From Bifidobacterium phasiani (GTDB lineage Bacteria; Actinomycetota; Actinomycetes; Actinomycetales; Bifidobacteriaceae), in assembly GCF_019331775.1 (NCBI RefSeq), contig NZ_JAHBBD010000003.1:110875-174874 (forward strand): a DNA stretch of 64,000 bases. The letters are read 5' to 3'. Position 1 is the stretch's first letter. Every line of letters begins with the position of its first letter. Both the position numbers and the translations under genes were made by a program. Positions 35,144 to 44,803 of this stretch are shown in pieces. The notes beneath the pieces are model-generated. The model ran no database searches, was not told the origin of the DNA, and saw only the letters and a program-made list of their open reading frames with translations.

Positions 35144-37285
35144 ATGCTGTTCCCCGCAACCCCCACCGCGGAGCCGACGACGCGCATCGTCCTCGCCGAC
35201 GCCCGCCGCGGCGACGGTCTGCCCGCCGTCCTCGCCATCGCCCCCTGCGCCGACCCCGCGCGGCTCGCGGCGCTTCCCGTGCAGTCGCCGCGCCGCACCA
35301 CGCTGCTGCCCGAGCACGCGACCGGCCGCTACGGCCGCCCTGCGCTGCGCGGCCACCGCATCCTCGCCGGCGGCCCGGGCTCCCCCGCCGCCGGACTCGA
35401 CTGGACGACCCGGTTCGTCCTCGACGCCGACCCGACCGTCGACGGCGACGCGCTGACCATCCGGGCCGGCGACGCCGACGCCGGGCTGGCGCTGTGCACC
35501 CGCATCGAGGCGATGCCGGGCGGCGCCCTGCGCATCCGCCACAGCCTGACCAACACCGCCGCCGGCGACTATCTGCTCGAGGGGCTGGAGGTGGCCGTGC
35601 CGCTGCGCGACGACCAGACCGAATTCATCGACTTCACCGGCCGCCACGAGAACGAGCGGCAGCCGCAGCGCCACCGCGTCGCCGACGGGACCTGGCTGCG
35701 CGAGGGCCGCCGCGGCAAGACCGGGTTCGAGGGCGCCGAACTGATCGCCGGAACGCCGGGGTTCTCGTTCGGCTCGGGCTCCGTCATCGACGTGCAGCCG
35801 GCCTTCAGTGGCAACACGGTGCTGGGCGTCGACCGGATCGCCGAGGACGGCGCCGTCGTGTTCGCCGGCGAGCTGCTGCTGCCCGGCGAGGTCCTGCTCG
35901 CGCCGGGCGAGACCTACACGATGCCGTGGGTCGTCGTCACGGCCTCCGATCGCGGCATGGACGGGGCGATGCAGGTCCTGCACGCCTGGGAGCGGTCGCT
36001 GCCCGCGCACCCCGCCGAACAGCCGGTCACGCTCAACGTGTGGGAGGCGCTGTACTTCGACCAGCGGCCCGACGTGGTGCTTGACCTGGTCGAGCGCGCC
36101 GCGCGCCTGGGCATCGAACGCTTCGTGCTCGACGACGGGTGGTTCCACCTGCGCCGCAGCGACCACGCCGGCCTGGGCGACTGGTGGGTGGACCGCGACG
36201 TGTGGCCCGACGGTCTGCGCCCGCTCGCCGACGCCGTGCACGCGCACGGCATGCAGTTCGGCCTGTGGTTCGAACCCGAGATGGTCAACCCCGACTCCGA
36301 CCTGTGCCGCGCGCACCCGGACTGGGTGCTGCGGCCGGACGGCCGGATGCCGCTGCCCTACCGACACCAGCAGGTGCTGGACCTGACCAACCCCGACGCG
36401 TTCGCGCACGTGTTCGAGGCGATCAGCGCCGTGCTCGGGGAGTGCGGCGTCGACTACGTCAAATGGGACCACAATCGCGACCTGCTCGAGGCCGGCAGCA
36501 CGCCGCGCGGCGGCGCGCCCGCCGTGCACGACCATACGGTCGGCTACTACCGGCTGCTCGACGCGCTGCGCGAGCGGTTCCCCCGCATCGCCTGGGAGTC
36601 GTGCGCCTCGGGCGGCGGGCGCGTCGACCTCGGCGTCGTCGAGCACGTCTCGCGCGTGTGGACCTCCGACATGACCGACGCGCTGAGCCGGCAGCGCATC
36701 CAGCGCGGCATGGTGCAGAGCGTCGCGCCCGAATACCTCGGCGCGCACGTCTCCGCGACCACGTCGCACCAGACCGGGCGTACCTATACGCTGGCGTTCC
36801 GCGCGGCCACCGCCGTGTTCGGGGCGTTCGGCATCGAATGGGACATCCGTCAGGCCGATGCGGCCGACCTCGACGAGCTGGCGCAATGGATCGCCTGGTA
36901 CAAGGCCGAGCGTGGATTCCTCCACTCCGGGCGCGTGGTGCGGCTCGACGTCGCCGACCCGGCGGTGCTCGCCCACGGCGTGGTCGCCGCGGACCGGTCG
37001 CGCGCGATCGTCGCGCATGTGCAGTACGAGGAGTCGTCGTCGAACCGCGGCGTGTGGCTGCGCGTGCCCGGCCTCGACCCCGATGCGCGGTACGCGTTGC
37101 GCTGGGCCGGGCCGCACCCCGCCGGCGACGCCTCGCGCCCCGACTGGGATCCGATCCTGCCGGGCGGGCCGCTCGGCGACGATTTCTCCACCACGATGAC
37201 CGGCGCCGCGCTGGCGACCATCGGCGTGCGCATCCCCCGGTGCAGGCCCGAAACGATCCGTCTCATCGAATTCAGCCGGGTCTGA
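35144..37285 (+). CDS. Alpha-galactosidase, glycoside hydrolase family 36
   Basis: A 713-residue GH36 enzyme that removes alpha-1,6-linked galactose from raffinose-family sugars, melibiose or similar. An N-terminal beta-sandwich (about 1-300) is followed by the (beta/alpha)8 barrel with FVLDDGWFH. The nucleophile Asp is in DYVKWDHNRDL, and SCASGGGRVDLG precedes the acid/base Asp in VWTSDMTDA. No signal peptide, so it acts in the cytoplasm on imported sugars. ATG 35144 follows CAAGGAGCCACC. It stands in the operon behind the ABC transporter, which explains the likely transporter specificity. Confidence 0.93.
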   Translation: MLFPATPTAEPTTRIVLADARRGDGLPAVLAIAPCADPARLAALPVQSPRRTTLLPEHATGRYGRPALRGHRILAGGPGSPAAGLDWTTRFVLDADPTVDGDALTIRAGDADAGLALCTRIEAMPGGALRIRHSLTNTAAGDYLLEGLEVAVPLRDDQTEFIDFTGRHENERQPQRHRVADGTWLREGRRGKTGFEGAELIAGTPGFSFGSGSVIDVQPAFSGNTVLGVDRIAEDGAVVFAGELLLPGEVLLAPGETYTMPWVVVTASDRGMDGAMQVLHAWERSLPAHPAEQPVTLNVWEALYFDQRPDVVLDLVERAARLGIERFVLDDGWFHLRRSDHAGLGDWWVDRDVWPDGLRPLADAVHAHGMQFGLWFEPEMVNPDSDLCRAHPDWVLRPDGRMPLPYRHQQVLDLTNPDAFAHVFEAISAVLGECGVDYVKWDHNRDLLEAGSTPRGGAPAVHDHTVGYYRLLDALRERFPRIAWESCASGGGRVDLGVVEHVSRVWTSDMTDALSRQRIQRGMVQSVAPEYLGAHVSATTSHQTGRTYTLAFRAATAVFGAFGIEWDIRQADAADLDELAQWIAWYKAERGFLHSGRVVRLDVADPAVLAHGVVAADRSRAIVAHVQYEESSSNRGVWLRVPGLDPDARYALRWAGPHPAGDASRPDWDPILPGGPLGDDFSTTMTGAALATIGVRIPRCRPETIRLIEFSRV

Positions 37286-37486
37286 TCCGATCGGCTTTGA
37301 TCATCCGGGCATGGTCCGTCCGGAGCCGGCAATTCGGGCGTGGTTTGTCCGAAGCCGGCTCGTCCGGGTTTGGTTTGCCCGGGTCCGACCTGCCTGAGTC
37401 CGACCTGCCCGGGCGTGGTCCGCCCGAACGCCCCGACCGGGCGCGGCAGGTCCGCCCACCACACCAACGCATCACAAGGAGCAACC

Positions 37487-39322
37487 ATGAACGAACCGAA
37501 CGCACTGCCCGTCCGTCTGGGCGACCCCGCACGGGTCACCGTCGTCACCGAGCGCGGCACGGAACGGCTCGCCTACCACCCCGATCGCGGCGCGCGCACC
37601 ACCGAAGGCGTGCACGTCGCCGTCCGCCAATCCGCCGACGGCATGCACATCGTCCTGACGGCGCCGTCCGCGGCCGTGAAATACGTTCGCGTGCGCTGGG
37701 CGCGCCCGATGCCGGTCCGCGGCCGCTACCTGGCCGACGACTGGGAGCGCAGCTACGGCACGCTCGGCTTCGAAGGCATGCGGCCGAACCGGATCATGCC
37801 GTGGTACTTCCTCGTCGCGGATGACGGCGGTGCGGACGCCGGTGTCGCGGCGGGCGACGGCGCTGCATGCGCCGGTATCGCGGGTGATATTGCCGGTGCT
37901 GACGATGCCGTCGTCGCTGTCGCCAGTGCCGGCGCGGCGGGCGCGGCCATCGTCGACGATGCCGACGGTATCGGCACCTCCGGCCGGCGCACCCCGGTCG
38001 TCGCCGGCTACGGCGTGCGGGTCCGTCCGAACGCGCTGTGCTTCTGGCAGGCCGACAGCGCCGGTCTGAGCCTCGAGATGGACGTGCGCAACGGCGGCGC
38101 CGGCGTGCGGCTGGGCGACGAACCGCTGGATCTCGCCGTCGTCGTGGCCCGTGCATACCGCGGCATCGGCACCTTCGAGGCCGCGCGCCGGTTCTGCCGG
38201 GTGATGTGCGACGATCCGCTGCTGCCCGGCGAACCGGTGTATGGCAGCAACAACTGGTATTACGCGTACGGCGTCAGCAGCGCCGACGACATCGTGCGCG
38301 ACGCCGCCTACCTCGCCGCGCTGACCGAGGGCAACGCGGTCCGCCCGTATATGGTCATCGACGACGGCTGGCAGTCGAACCACCGGCTCGACGAGTACAA
38401 CGGCGGGCCGTGGCGCGCCGGCAACGCGAAGTTCCCCGACATGGCCGAGCTGGCCGGGCGCATCGCCGAACAGGGCGTGCGGCCCGGCATCTGGGTGCGG
38501 CTGCTGCTCAACGAGGACCCGGCGATACCCGGGGACTGGCGGCTGCCGAACGGCTGCCTCGACCCCACGCATCCCGGCGCGCTCGCGTACATTCGCGAGG
38601 ACATCGACACATTGTGCCAATGGGGGTACCGGCTGATCAAGCACGATTTCTCCACCTACGACCTGTTCGGCCGCTGGGGCTTCCAGATGAACCCGTGGAT
38701 GACCGCCGAATCCGACTGGCACTACCACGACCGCTCGCTCACCGCCGCGCAGGTGGTCAAGCGGCTGTACGAGGCGATCCTGGAGGCCGCGCGACCGTAC
38801 GGCGCGCTGATCCTCGGATGCAACACCATCGGCCACCTCGGCGCCGGGCTCATGCACATCGCCCGCACCGGCGACGACACCAGCGGCCTGGACTGGGAGC
38901 GCACCCGCAGGAACGGCGTCAACACCCTGGCCTTCCGGCTGCCGCAGCACAACACGTTCTTCGAGCTCGACGCCGACTGCGTGGGCGTCTCGGAGCGCAT
39001 CGACTGGCGGTTCAACCGGCAGTGGGCGGATCTGGTGGCCCGCACCGGGACCTCGTTCTTCTTCTCCGCCGCGCCGCATACGATGCCCGACGCCGAGGAG
39101 CGCGACCTCATCGCCGCGCTGCGCGTCGCCGCCGAGCGGCCGTCGCGCCTGCGCCCGCTGGACTGGGAATGGACCGATTGCCCCGAGACCTGGGGCGAGG
39201 ACCCGTCGGAGTCGGATGCGGACGGTGCGGTGACGGTTCACTACGACTGGTACGACGACTGCGGCATCAACTACACGACCACGCCCAAGCGCTACGCCAG
39301 TTACCTCGCCTTCGACGAGTGA
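37487..39322 (+). CDS. GH36/clan GH-D-like glycosidase with Ala-rich insert
   Basis: A 611-residue enzyme related to GH36 alpha-galactosidases but clearly distinct from its neighbour. The barrel has YGSNNWYYAYG and MVIDDGWQSN. A KHDF motif (LIKHDFSTYD) is placed like the GH36 nucleophile, and HIARTGDDTSGLDW is placed like the acid/base. Around residues 110-165 there is a low-complexity Ala/Gly/Asp/Val insert that interrupts the N-terminal domain and may be a strain-specific expansion. The start ATG 37487 follows CACAAGGAGCAACC, the same type of site as in the GH36 gene. Cytoplasmic; substrate uncertain (alpha-galactoside or other alpha-linked sugar). Confidence 0.85.
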   Translation: MNEPNALPVRLGDPARVTVVTERGTERLAYHPDRGARTTEGVHVAVRQSADGMHIVLTAPSAAVKYVRVRWARPMPVRGRYLADDWERSYGTLGFEGMRPNRIMPWYFLVADDGGADAGVAAGDGAACAGIAGDIAGADDAVVAVASAGAAGAAIVDDADGIGTSGRRTPVVAGYGVRVRPNALCFWQADSAGLSLEMDVRNGGAGVRLGDEPLDLAVVVARAYRGIGTFEAARRFCRVMCDDPLLPGEPVYGSNNWYYAYGVSSADDIVRDAAYLAALTEGNAVRPYMVIDDGWQSNHRLDEYNGGPWRAGNAKFPDMAELAGRIAEQGVRPGIWVRLLLNEDPAIPGDWRLPNGCLDPTHPGALAYIREDIDTLCQWGYRLIKHDFSTYDLFGRWGFQMNPWMTAESDWHYHDRSLTAAQVVKRLYEAILEAARPYGALILGCNTIGHLGAGLMHIARTGDDTSGLDWERTRRNGVNTLAFRLPQHNTFFELDADCVGVSERIDWRFNRQWADLVARTGTSFFFSAAPHTMPDAEERDLIAALRVAAERPSRLRPLDWEWTDCPETWGEDPSESDADGAVTVHYDWYDDCGINYTTTPKRYASYLAFDE

Positions 39323-39551
39323 TCGGGAGCGTGTGTCCGGCGTCTGGGCCGCGCTGAGTGCGCCCGGTCTTCGCCGGGCGGGTGTCGGGGATGTGCCGTG
39401 GCATGGTCGCGCCACGGCACATTGTGTGGTGGCCGTCGTAAGCGTCGTGCCAGACATGCCCCGGGCAAGTCCGGATGTGTCCGACCGTGCCCGACCGTGC
39501 CCGGGAACTCATGACTGAGAAGCCCATCGCTAGGGACATGCCCGACTGGGT
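39323..39551. other. Spacer after the glycoside operon
   Basis: No gene is supported. A GCACATTGTGT motif lies at 39417-39427, and CGTGCCCGACCGTGCCCG-like short repeats occur near 39486. No T-tailed terminator was seen. Confidence 0.5.
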
Positions 39552-39652
39552 CCGCAGACTTTGGGGGATGGTCTGCGGAGAACGGTGCCAAGTCGCCAAA
39601 GCCCGCAGACCATCCCCCAAAGTCTGCGACCCCCAAACACACATTGTGCATG
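39552..39652 (+). repeat. 101-bp palindromic element, copy 2
   Basis: The arms at 39553-39578 and 39603-39628 are perfect 26-bp complements. The centre and the ACACATTGTGCATG tail match copy 1 at 30211-30311. Same orientation as copy 1, about 9.3 kb away. A further CCAAATACACATTGTGCATG unit follows at about 39702-39721. Confidence 0.9.
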
Positions 39653-40140
39653 CGGGCGATGGCGTGGGCCGCCCCGCGGTGATTCGGGGCATCACCAATC
39701 TCCAAATACACATTGTGCATGATGGAAGATCAATGTTCTCGTGGTGTGGCAAGGGTATCGTCGATTTACGTCAAGGCACATTGTGCGCGTAGGGACGGCC
39801 TGCCGCTCTCGCGTCACCCCCGCCGCGTCATTCCTCCGCACCATCATGCCATCCCGTCACCGCGTCGACGCGACGGATGGTGCCGCGATTCCTGCCGATC
39901 GTGCCGCCCACCCGGCGCATCCTGACCGTTTCCGGTGAAATGGCTCTATCGACGCTGATTCGTGCCTCGACCGGTGCGCGCGCCGCGCGGCTGCGACGCC
40001 CGCCGTTCGCTTCGACCGTATCGGTGCCGGAACCCGATGATTCACAGGACAGAAGGAGGATTCGCTATGCGGTATGGCAAAGCGATCATCGTGCCGGCGT
40101 GCTGGAACGCCGATCGGCGCGCTGCACGGAAGGAGCGGGG
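39653..40140. other. Spacer before the GH3 gene
   Basis: 488 bp without a gene beyond low-complexity frames. It contains ACATTGTGC motifs at 39708-39718 and 39776-39786, and a GCGGTGATTCGG hairpin-like patch. The GH3 promoter must lie here; CGGAAGGAG at about 40127-40135 is its ribosome binding site. Confidence 0.5.
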
Positions 40141-42975
40141 ATGAAACGATTCGTCCGTCCGATCAGCAAGAAATTCGGCGTGCTCGGCCTGGTGCTCACC
40201 GTGCTGCTCACGATCGTGCTGATCGTGGCCAACGTGGCCCTGAACCGGTACTCGAGCACCATCTCGTCCACACTCGACCTGAACGCGCAGATCGCCGACG
40301 GCGGCGATGACGAGGTCTACCAGTCGGCCCGCGACATCACCCAGGAGATCGCCGGCGAGGGCGCCACGCTGCTCAAGAACGAGAACGGCTCGCTGCCGCT
40401 CGACACCAACCAGGTCAACGTGTTTGGCTACGCCAGCGTGAACCTGGTGTACGGCGGCTCCGGCTCCGGTTCGACGTCCGGCGCGTCCTACAACGACACG
40501 CTCAAGGAGTCCTTCGAGGCCGAGGGCCTGGAGATCAACGAGGACCTGTGGGACTTCTACACCGAGAAGTCGCAGGACAGCGCCTCGTGGAACGTGTTCT
40601 CCCCCAACGGCGGCGACTACAACATCTACGACGCCAACTGCACCGAGGTCCTCGACATGATGGACTCGGCGCGCGAGTACAGCGACACGGCCGTCGTCAT
40701 CTTCTCCCGCGCCGGCGGCGAGGGCGGCGACCTGCCGATGGACATGGGCGTGACCGACGAGGAGACCGGCGCCGGTCTGGTCGGCGGCGACGCGGGCAAG
40801 AGCTACCTCGAGCTGCAGGACGTGGAGCTGGAGCTGCTCGACGCCGTCGAGGAGAACTTCGACAACGTGATCGTGCTCATCAACTCCTCGCATGCGATGG
40901 AGCTGGGCTTCCTGGAGGACGACGGCGTGGACGCCGCGCTCCAGATCGCGGGTCCGGGCGCCACCGGCATGCGCGGCGTCGCCGACATCCTGCTCGGCGA
41001 GACCAACCCGAGCGGCCACCTCGTCGACACCTACGCCTACGACGTCAAGAGCGCCCCCTCCTACTACAACATGGGCGACTGCACGTACAGCGACTACGAG
41101 CAGGAGATGTCGGACAGCTACTTCTACTACGAGGAGAACATCTACACCGGCTACCGCTGGTACGAGACCGCGGCCGCCGAGAACGCCGTGGTCACGGCCG
41201 CCGACGGCACCGTCTACGACTACGCCGACTACGACTCCATCGTGCAGTATCCGTTCGGCTACGGTCTGAGCTACACGACCTTCGACTGGGATCTCGCCGA
41301 CTACCGGGTCGACGGGCAGGGCGGCGAGGTCACCGCGACCGTCACCGTCACCAACACCGGCGACGTGGCGGGCAAGGACGTCGTCCAGCTGTACTACAGC
41401 GCCCCCTACATCGAGGGCGGCATCGAGAAGTCGGCGGTCAACCTCGGCGCGTTCGCCAAGACCGACCTGCTGGAGCCGGGCGAGTCGCAGGACGTCGAGC
41501 TCACGATGACCTTCGACGACATGGCCTCGTTCGACTGGGACGGCGTCGGCGCGTACGTCATGGACACGGGCACGTACACCTTCACCCTGCGGACGGACTC
41601 GCACACCGTCAAGAACGACGGCGGCACGTTCACCTACGAGCTGGCCGACACGATCATCTACAACGACGAGAACGACGGCAAGCGCTCCACCGACGAGGTC
41701 GCCGCGGTCAGCCAGCAGGAGTTCGCCGACGCGGGCACGCTGGAGACCAACATGACCTACCTGTCGCGCGCCGACTTCGCCGGCACCTTCCCGAAGGTCG
41801 AGCGCCGGCTGAACCCGACCGAGATCCCCGACGAGGTGCGTGCGCGCCTCGAGGCCAACGGCCCGGGCTCCACCGTCCTCGAGACCGTCGACACCGACGT
41901 GGACACGCCGGTCACCGACGCGGACAACGGCCTGAGCGTCGACGACCTGGCCGGCGTCGACTACGACGACGAGCAGTGGGACCTGCTGGTGCAGCAGATG
42001 AGCGTCGACGAGCTGATCGAGCTGACCGGCAACGCCGGCTGGCAGACCTCCGCCATCGAGTCGGTCGGCAAGAAGGCCACCACCGACATCGACGGCCCGC
42101 AGGGCCTCAACGGCTTCAACTTCAGCGGCACCAAGATGAACAGCTACGCCTCCGAGGTGCTCATGGGCATGACGTGGAACTGCGACCTGGTCAACGAGAT
42201 GGGCTCCATCTACGCGCAGGAGGCGCTCTCCTGGGGCGTGGTGGGCCTCTACGCCCCGGCCATGAACACGCACCGCTCCCCGTTCGGCGGCCGCAACTTC
42301 GAGTACTTCGCCGAGGATCCGACGCTCGCCGGCCTGCTGGCGGCGGCCGAGGTCGGCGGCATGCAGGGCGAGGGCGTGTACGTCTACGCCAAGCACTACC
42401 TGCTCAACACGCAGGACACGAACCGCGACGGCGCCGCCAACTGGTGCAACGAGCAGGCCCTGCGCGAGATCTACGCCCGCCCGTTCGAGCTGGCCATCAA
42501 GCTGGCCGACTGCACCGGCCTGATGACCGAGCTGAGCCGCATCGGCACCTCCTGGAGCTCCGCCACCTACGCGCTGTGCACCGAGATGCCGCGCGAGGAA
42601 TGGGGCTTCACCGGCAAGATCATCACCGACGGCGTGGGCCCCGGCGGTGACTACTACATGCTGCCGGACTACGCGATCGCGGCCGGCAACGACATGATGC
42701 TGACCCGCGCCAGCGGCGACTGCGGCTACACCGACATCACGCTCGACAGCGACTACGGCATCGCCCAGATGCAGAAGGCCGCGAAGAACATCCTGTACGT
42801 GTACGCCAACAGCAAGGCCTCCGAGGTGAGCGGCATGTACGACGTGAACTGGGAGTGGGCGTGGGTCGCCGGCGACATCGTGCTCGTCGCGCTCGCCGTG
42901 CTCCTGTTCGTCGCCCTGCCGGTCCGCGCCTGGTGCGTGCCCGCCAAGAACAACACGGAAAGGTCCGGACGATGA
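40141..42975 (+). CDS. Membrane-anchored, domain-permuted GH3 glycosidase
   Basis: A 944-residue GH3 protein, probably a beta-glucosidase or related beta-glycosidase. A transmembrane helix (about 12-36) comes first. Then the GH3 C-type domain begins at EGATLLKNENGSLPL (about residue 75) and a fibronectin-III-like domain follows near 395-470. The GH3 N-type catalytic barrel comes last, with DIDGPQGLNGFNF, AKHYLLNTQDTNRDG and nucleophile Asp in KIITDGVGPGGDY. A second helix (about 905-930) ends the protein. The domain order is inverted relative to classical GH3. Both ends are membrane anchors, so the enzyme should face the outside. ATG 40141 follows GGAAGGAG. Confidence 0.92.
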   Translation: MKRFVRPISKKFGVLGLVLTVLLTIVLIVANVALNRYSSTISSTLDLNAQIADGGDDEVYQSARDITQEIAGEGATLLKNENGSLPLDTNQVNVFGYASVNLVYGGSGSGSTSGASYNDTLKESFEAEGLEINEDLWDFYTEKSQDSASWNVFSPNGGDYNIYDANCTEVLDMMDSAREYSDTAVVIFSRAGGEGGDLPMDMGVTDEETGAGLVGGDAGKSYLELQDVELELLDAVEENFDNVIVLINSSHAMELGFLEDDGVDAALQIAGPGATGMRGVADILLGETNPSGHLVDTYAYDVKSAPSYYNMGDCTYSDYEQEMSDSYFYYEENIYTGYRWYETAAAENAVVTAADGTVYDYADYDSIVQYPFGYGLSYTTFDWDLADYRVDGQGGEVTATVTVTNTGDVAGKDVVQLYYSAPYIEGGIEKSAVNLGAFAKTDLLEPGESQDVELTMTFDDMASFDWDGVGAYVMDTGTYTFTLRTDSHTVKNDGGTFTYELADTIIYNDENDGKRSTDEVAAVSQQEFADAGTLETNMTYLSRADFAGTFPKVERRLNPTEIPDEVRARLEANGPGSTVLETVDTDVDTPVTDADNGLSVDDLAGVDYDDEQWDLLVQQMSVDELIELTGNAGWQTSAIESVGKKATTDIDGPQGLNGFNFSGTKMNSYASEVLMGMTWNCDLVNEMGSIYAQEALSWGVVGLYAPAMNTHRSPFGGRNFEYFAEDPTLAGLLAAAEVGGMQGEGVYVYAKHYLLNTQDTNRDGAANWCNEQALREIYARPFELAIKLADCTGLMTELSRIGTSWSSATYALCTEMPREEWGFTGKIITDGVGPGGDYYMLPDYAIAAGNDMMLTRASGDCGYTDITLDSDYGIAQMQKAAKNILYVYANSKASEVSGMYDVNWEWAWVAGDIVLVALAVLLFVALPVRAWCVPAKNNTERSGR

Positions 42976-43250
42976 ACACGACGTATCAGCGACTCAAGGA
43001 ATCCCCGGTCATCAACCTCGTCTGGCTGCTGCTGATCGTGGCCAGCGCCTCGATCGGCATCGTCACCGGCGTCATCTACGTGCTCGCCGCGACGAACGTG
43101 CAGATCCTGAGCTGGTCGATCGGCTACATCCTGACCTCCGGGACGAACGAGGCCATCATGGGCCCCTGCCTGGCGGCGTTCGTCGTCAGCCTGGTGGTGT
43201 TCGTGCTCTGCATGTGCAAGAACGTCCTGCTCCGGGCGCTGTCGAAGTGA
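42972..43250 (+). CDS. Small two-helix membrane protein coupled to the GH3 gene
   Basis: A 92-residue protein whose ATG overlaps the GH3 stop (ATGA at 42972-42975). Two hydrophobic segments, VINLVWLLLIVASASIGIV plus GVIYVLAAT and CLAAFVVSLVVFVLCMC, suggest a small membrane protein with both ends in the cytoplasm. I do not recognise a family. Translational coupling suggests it assists membrane insertion, stability or activity of the anchored GH3 enzyme; this is inference. Confidence 0.8.
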   Translation: MNTTYQRLKESPVINLVWLLLIVASASIGIVTGVIYVLAATNVQILSWSIGYILTSGTNEAIMGPCLAAFVVSLVVFVLCMCKNVLLRALSK

Positions 43251-43435
43251 CCCGGTAGCCGGCGACCCGGGCCGGTCCCGTCCGCGCGAGCCATCCGCGG
43301 CCGGCGGGGCCGGACCCGGCCCACCGCACGCGGGGCGGGCCTGATGCCCAGGGCCCGCCCTCCGCCAGGGCGTCGATGCGATCGGTCCGGCACCTCCTCC
43401 TCATCCGCCGCCGTCCGGTCGATGCCCGTTCTGTC

Positions 43436-43466
43436 ATGGGGCGGTCCCGCGCAGGGACCGCCCCAT
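43436..43466. terminator. Convergent terminator between small membrane protein and histidine kinase
   Basis: Perfect 13-bp arms ATGGGGCGGTCCC (43436-43448) and GGGACCGCCCCAT (43454-43466) with a 5-nt loop, located between convergent genes. No long T-tract. Confidence 0.7.
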
Positions 43467-43498
43467 CGTCGTACCCGGGCCTCCCGCCGGGCGCGCGG

Positions 43499-44803
43499 TC
43501 ACGCCGCGGACGCGACCGGGATCAGCACCTGCAGCGTGAACGACTCGTCGGCGACGCGGATATCCATCGTGCCGCCGTACTTCTCGGCGGTGTACCGGAT
43601 GCCGCGCAGCCCGTAGCCGTGGTAGCCGCGGTCCTGGGTCTTGGTGGTGACGGGCAGCCCGTCTACCAGCTCGACCGGCCGGTCGCAGTAGTTGCGCACG
43701 CCGATGATCAGAAACCCCCGCTCCTGGCGCACCGACACCTGGATGATGCGCTTGTCCTCGTCCTCCTGCCGCATCACGCTTTCGATGGCGTTGTCGAGCG
43801 CGTTGCCGAACAGCGCGTACAGATCGGTCTGCTCGATGAACCCCAGCCCCGAGCCGTCCGCCATGCACGTCATCGTGATGTGGTGCGCTTCGCAGTACAG
43901 GCTTTTCTCGGTCAGCACCACGTCCAACACCTGGTTGCCGGTCTTGACGGCGGAGTCGTAGATCATCACCGAGCGCTCGACCTCGCCGAGCCGGCGGTCG
44001 ATTTCCGCGTCGTCGTGCATCATGCGGAAGGCCGCCAGCTGGTACTTGAGGTCATGGCATTTGCGGTTGATGATCTCGATGGTCTCCTTGGCCACCTCGT
44101 ACTGGCCCTGCTTGCTGCGCCATAGCTGGCGGACCGTGTCGAGCTCCATCTGCGTGCGCTGCCGTCGTTCGATGTCGTTCTGCAGGTACAGCGTCAGCAG
44201 GCTCAGCGCGCCGATGAGCAGGCGGAACGTCGGGACCATGTACGAATGGCCGCTGGAACCGATGAGCAGGAAGATCAGCTGGTAGTTCGACAGCAGCAGA
44301 AAGATCGCCCCGACGCAGACCGCAAACACGAGCTTGCGCCGGCCGATGCGATGGGATCCCGTGGTCTGCAGCCAAGGCCCGAGCCTGCGCCGGCAGAGGG
44401 CGTACGCCGCCGCGCACACGGCGGCGGTCAGCGCCAGCCGGCAGATGACGCGCCACGGGTCGGGCAGGAGCATCGTCGCCAGGTCGACGAGCTCCGACAG
44501 CATCGACGCGCCGATCTGCGCCCATATCGCCGCGTAGATCCCCGGGGCCGGCGCCATGCGGCAGACCGTCAGCGCGAACACGGCGACCATCAGCTGGGAC
44601 AGCGGCGCCTCCACCGCCGTGGAGGCGGTGTCGAAGTCCACGATCAGCATGTCGATGGCGCAGGCGACGGCCAGCATCACGGCCGCCGTCGCCATGGCGG
44701 CCGCGATGCGGCCCCGCGAGGGCCGCCGGTCCGAGACGCCCAGCGCCGCCACCATGACCAGGCCGCACGCCAGCATCATGGGCATGTTCAGCGTCTCACT
44801 CAT
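43499..44803 (-). CDS. GHKL-type (AgrC-like) sensor histidine kinase
   Basis: A 434-residue membrane kinase. The N-terminal half has about six helices. The phospho-acceptor His lies in INRKCHDLKYQLAAF. The ATPase part (HATPase_c_5 type) contains LFGNALDNAIESV (N-box) and GYHGYGLRGIRYTAEKYGG (G-box). Such kinases pair with LytTR response regulators and often sense peptides. The start ATG 44803 overlaps the stop of the response-regulator gene by four bases. No agrB/agrD-like peptide genes are in the window. The gene converges on the GH3-small membrane protein pair. Confidence 0.9.
   Translation of the reverse strand: MSETLNMPMMLACGLVMVAALGVSDRRPSRGRIAAAMATAAVMLAVACAIDMLIVDFDTASTAVEAPLSQLMVAVFALTVCRMAPAPGIYAAIWAQIGASMLSELVDLATMLLPDPWRVICRLALTAAVCAAAYALCRRRLGPWLQTTGSHRIGRRKLVFAVCVGAIFLLLSNYQLIFLLIGSSGHSYMVPTFRLLIGALSLLTLYLQNDIERRQRTQMELDTVRQLWRSKQGQYEVAKETIEIINRKCHDLKYQLAAFRMMHDDAEIDRRLGEVERSVMIYDSAVKTGNQVLDVVLTEKSLYCEAHHITMTCMADGSGLGFIEQTDLYALFGNALDNAIESVMRQEDEDKRIIQVSVRQERGFLIIGVRNYCDRPVELVDGLPVTTKTQDRGYHGYGLRGIRYTAEKYGGTMDIRVADESFTLQVLIPVASAA

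Noticed and set aside
33182..37117. A 1311-codon minus-strand open frame across the ABC permeases and GH36 gene
   Set aside because: Antisense shadow; composition is Asp/Arg/His/Val-rich without motifs, while the plus strand carries conserved transporter and GH36 proteins.
39877..40140. N-terminal extension of the GH3 protein by 88 residues
   Set aside because: The extension is Arg/Pro-rich without similarity, whereas ATG 40141 has a strong GGAAGGAG site and begins directly before the membrane anchor.
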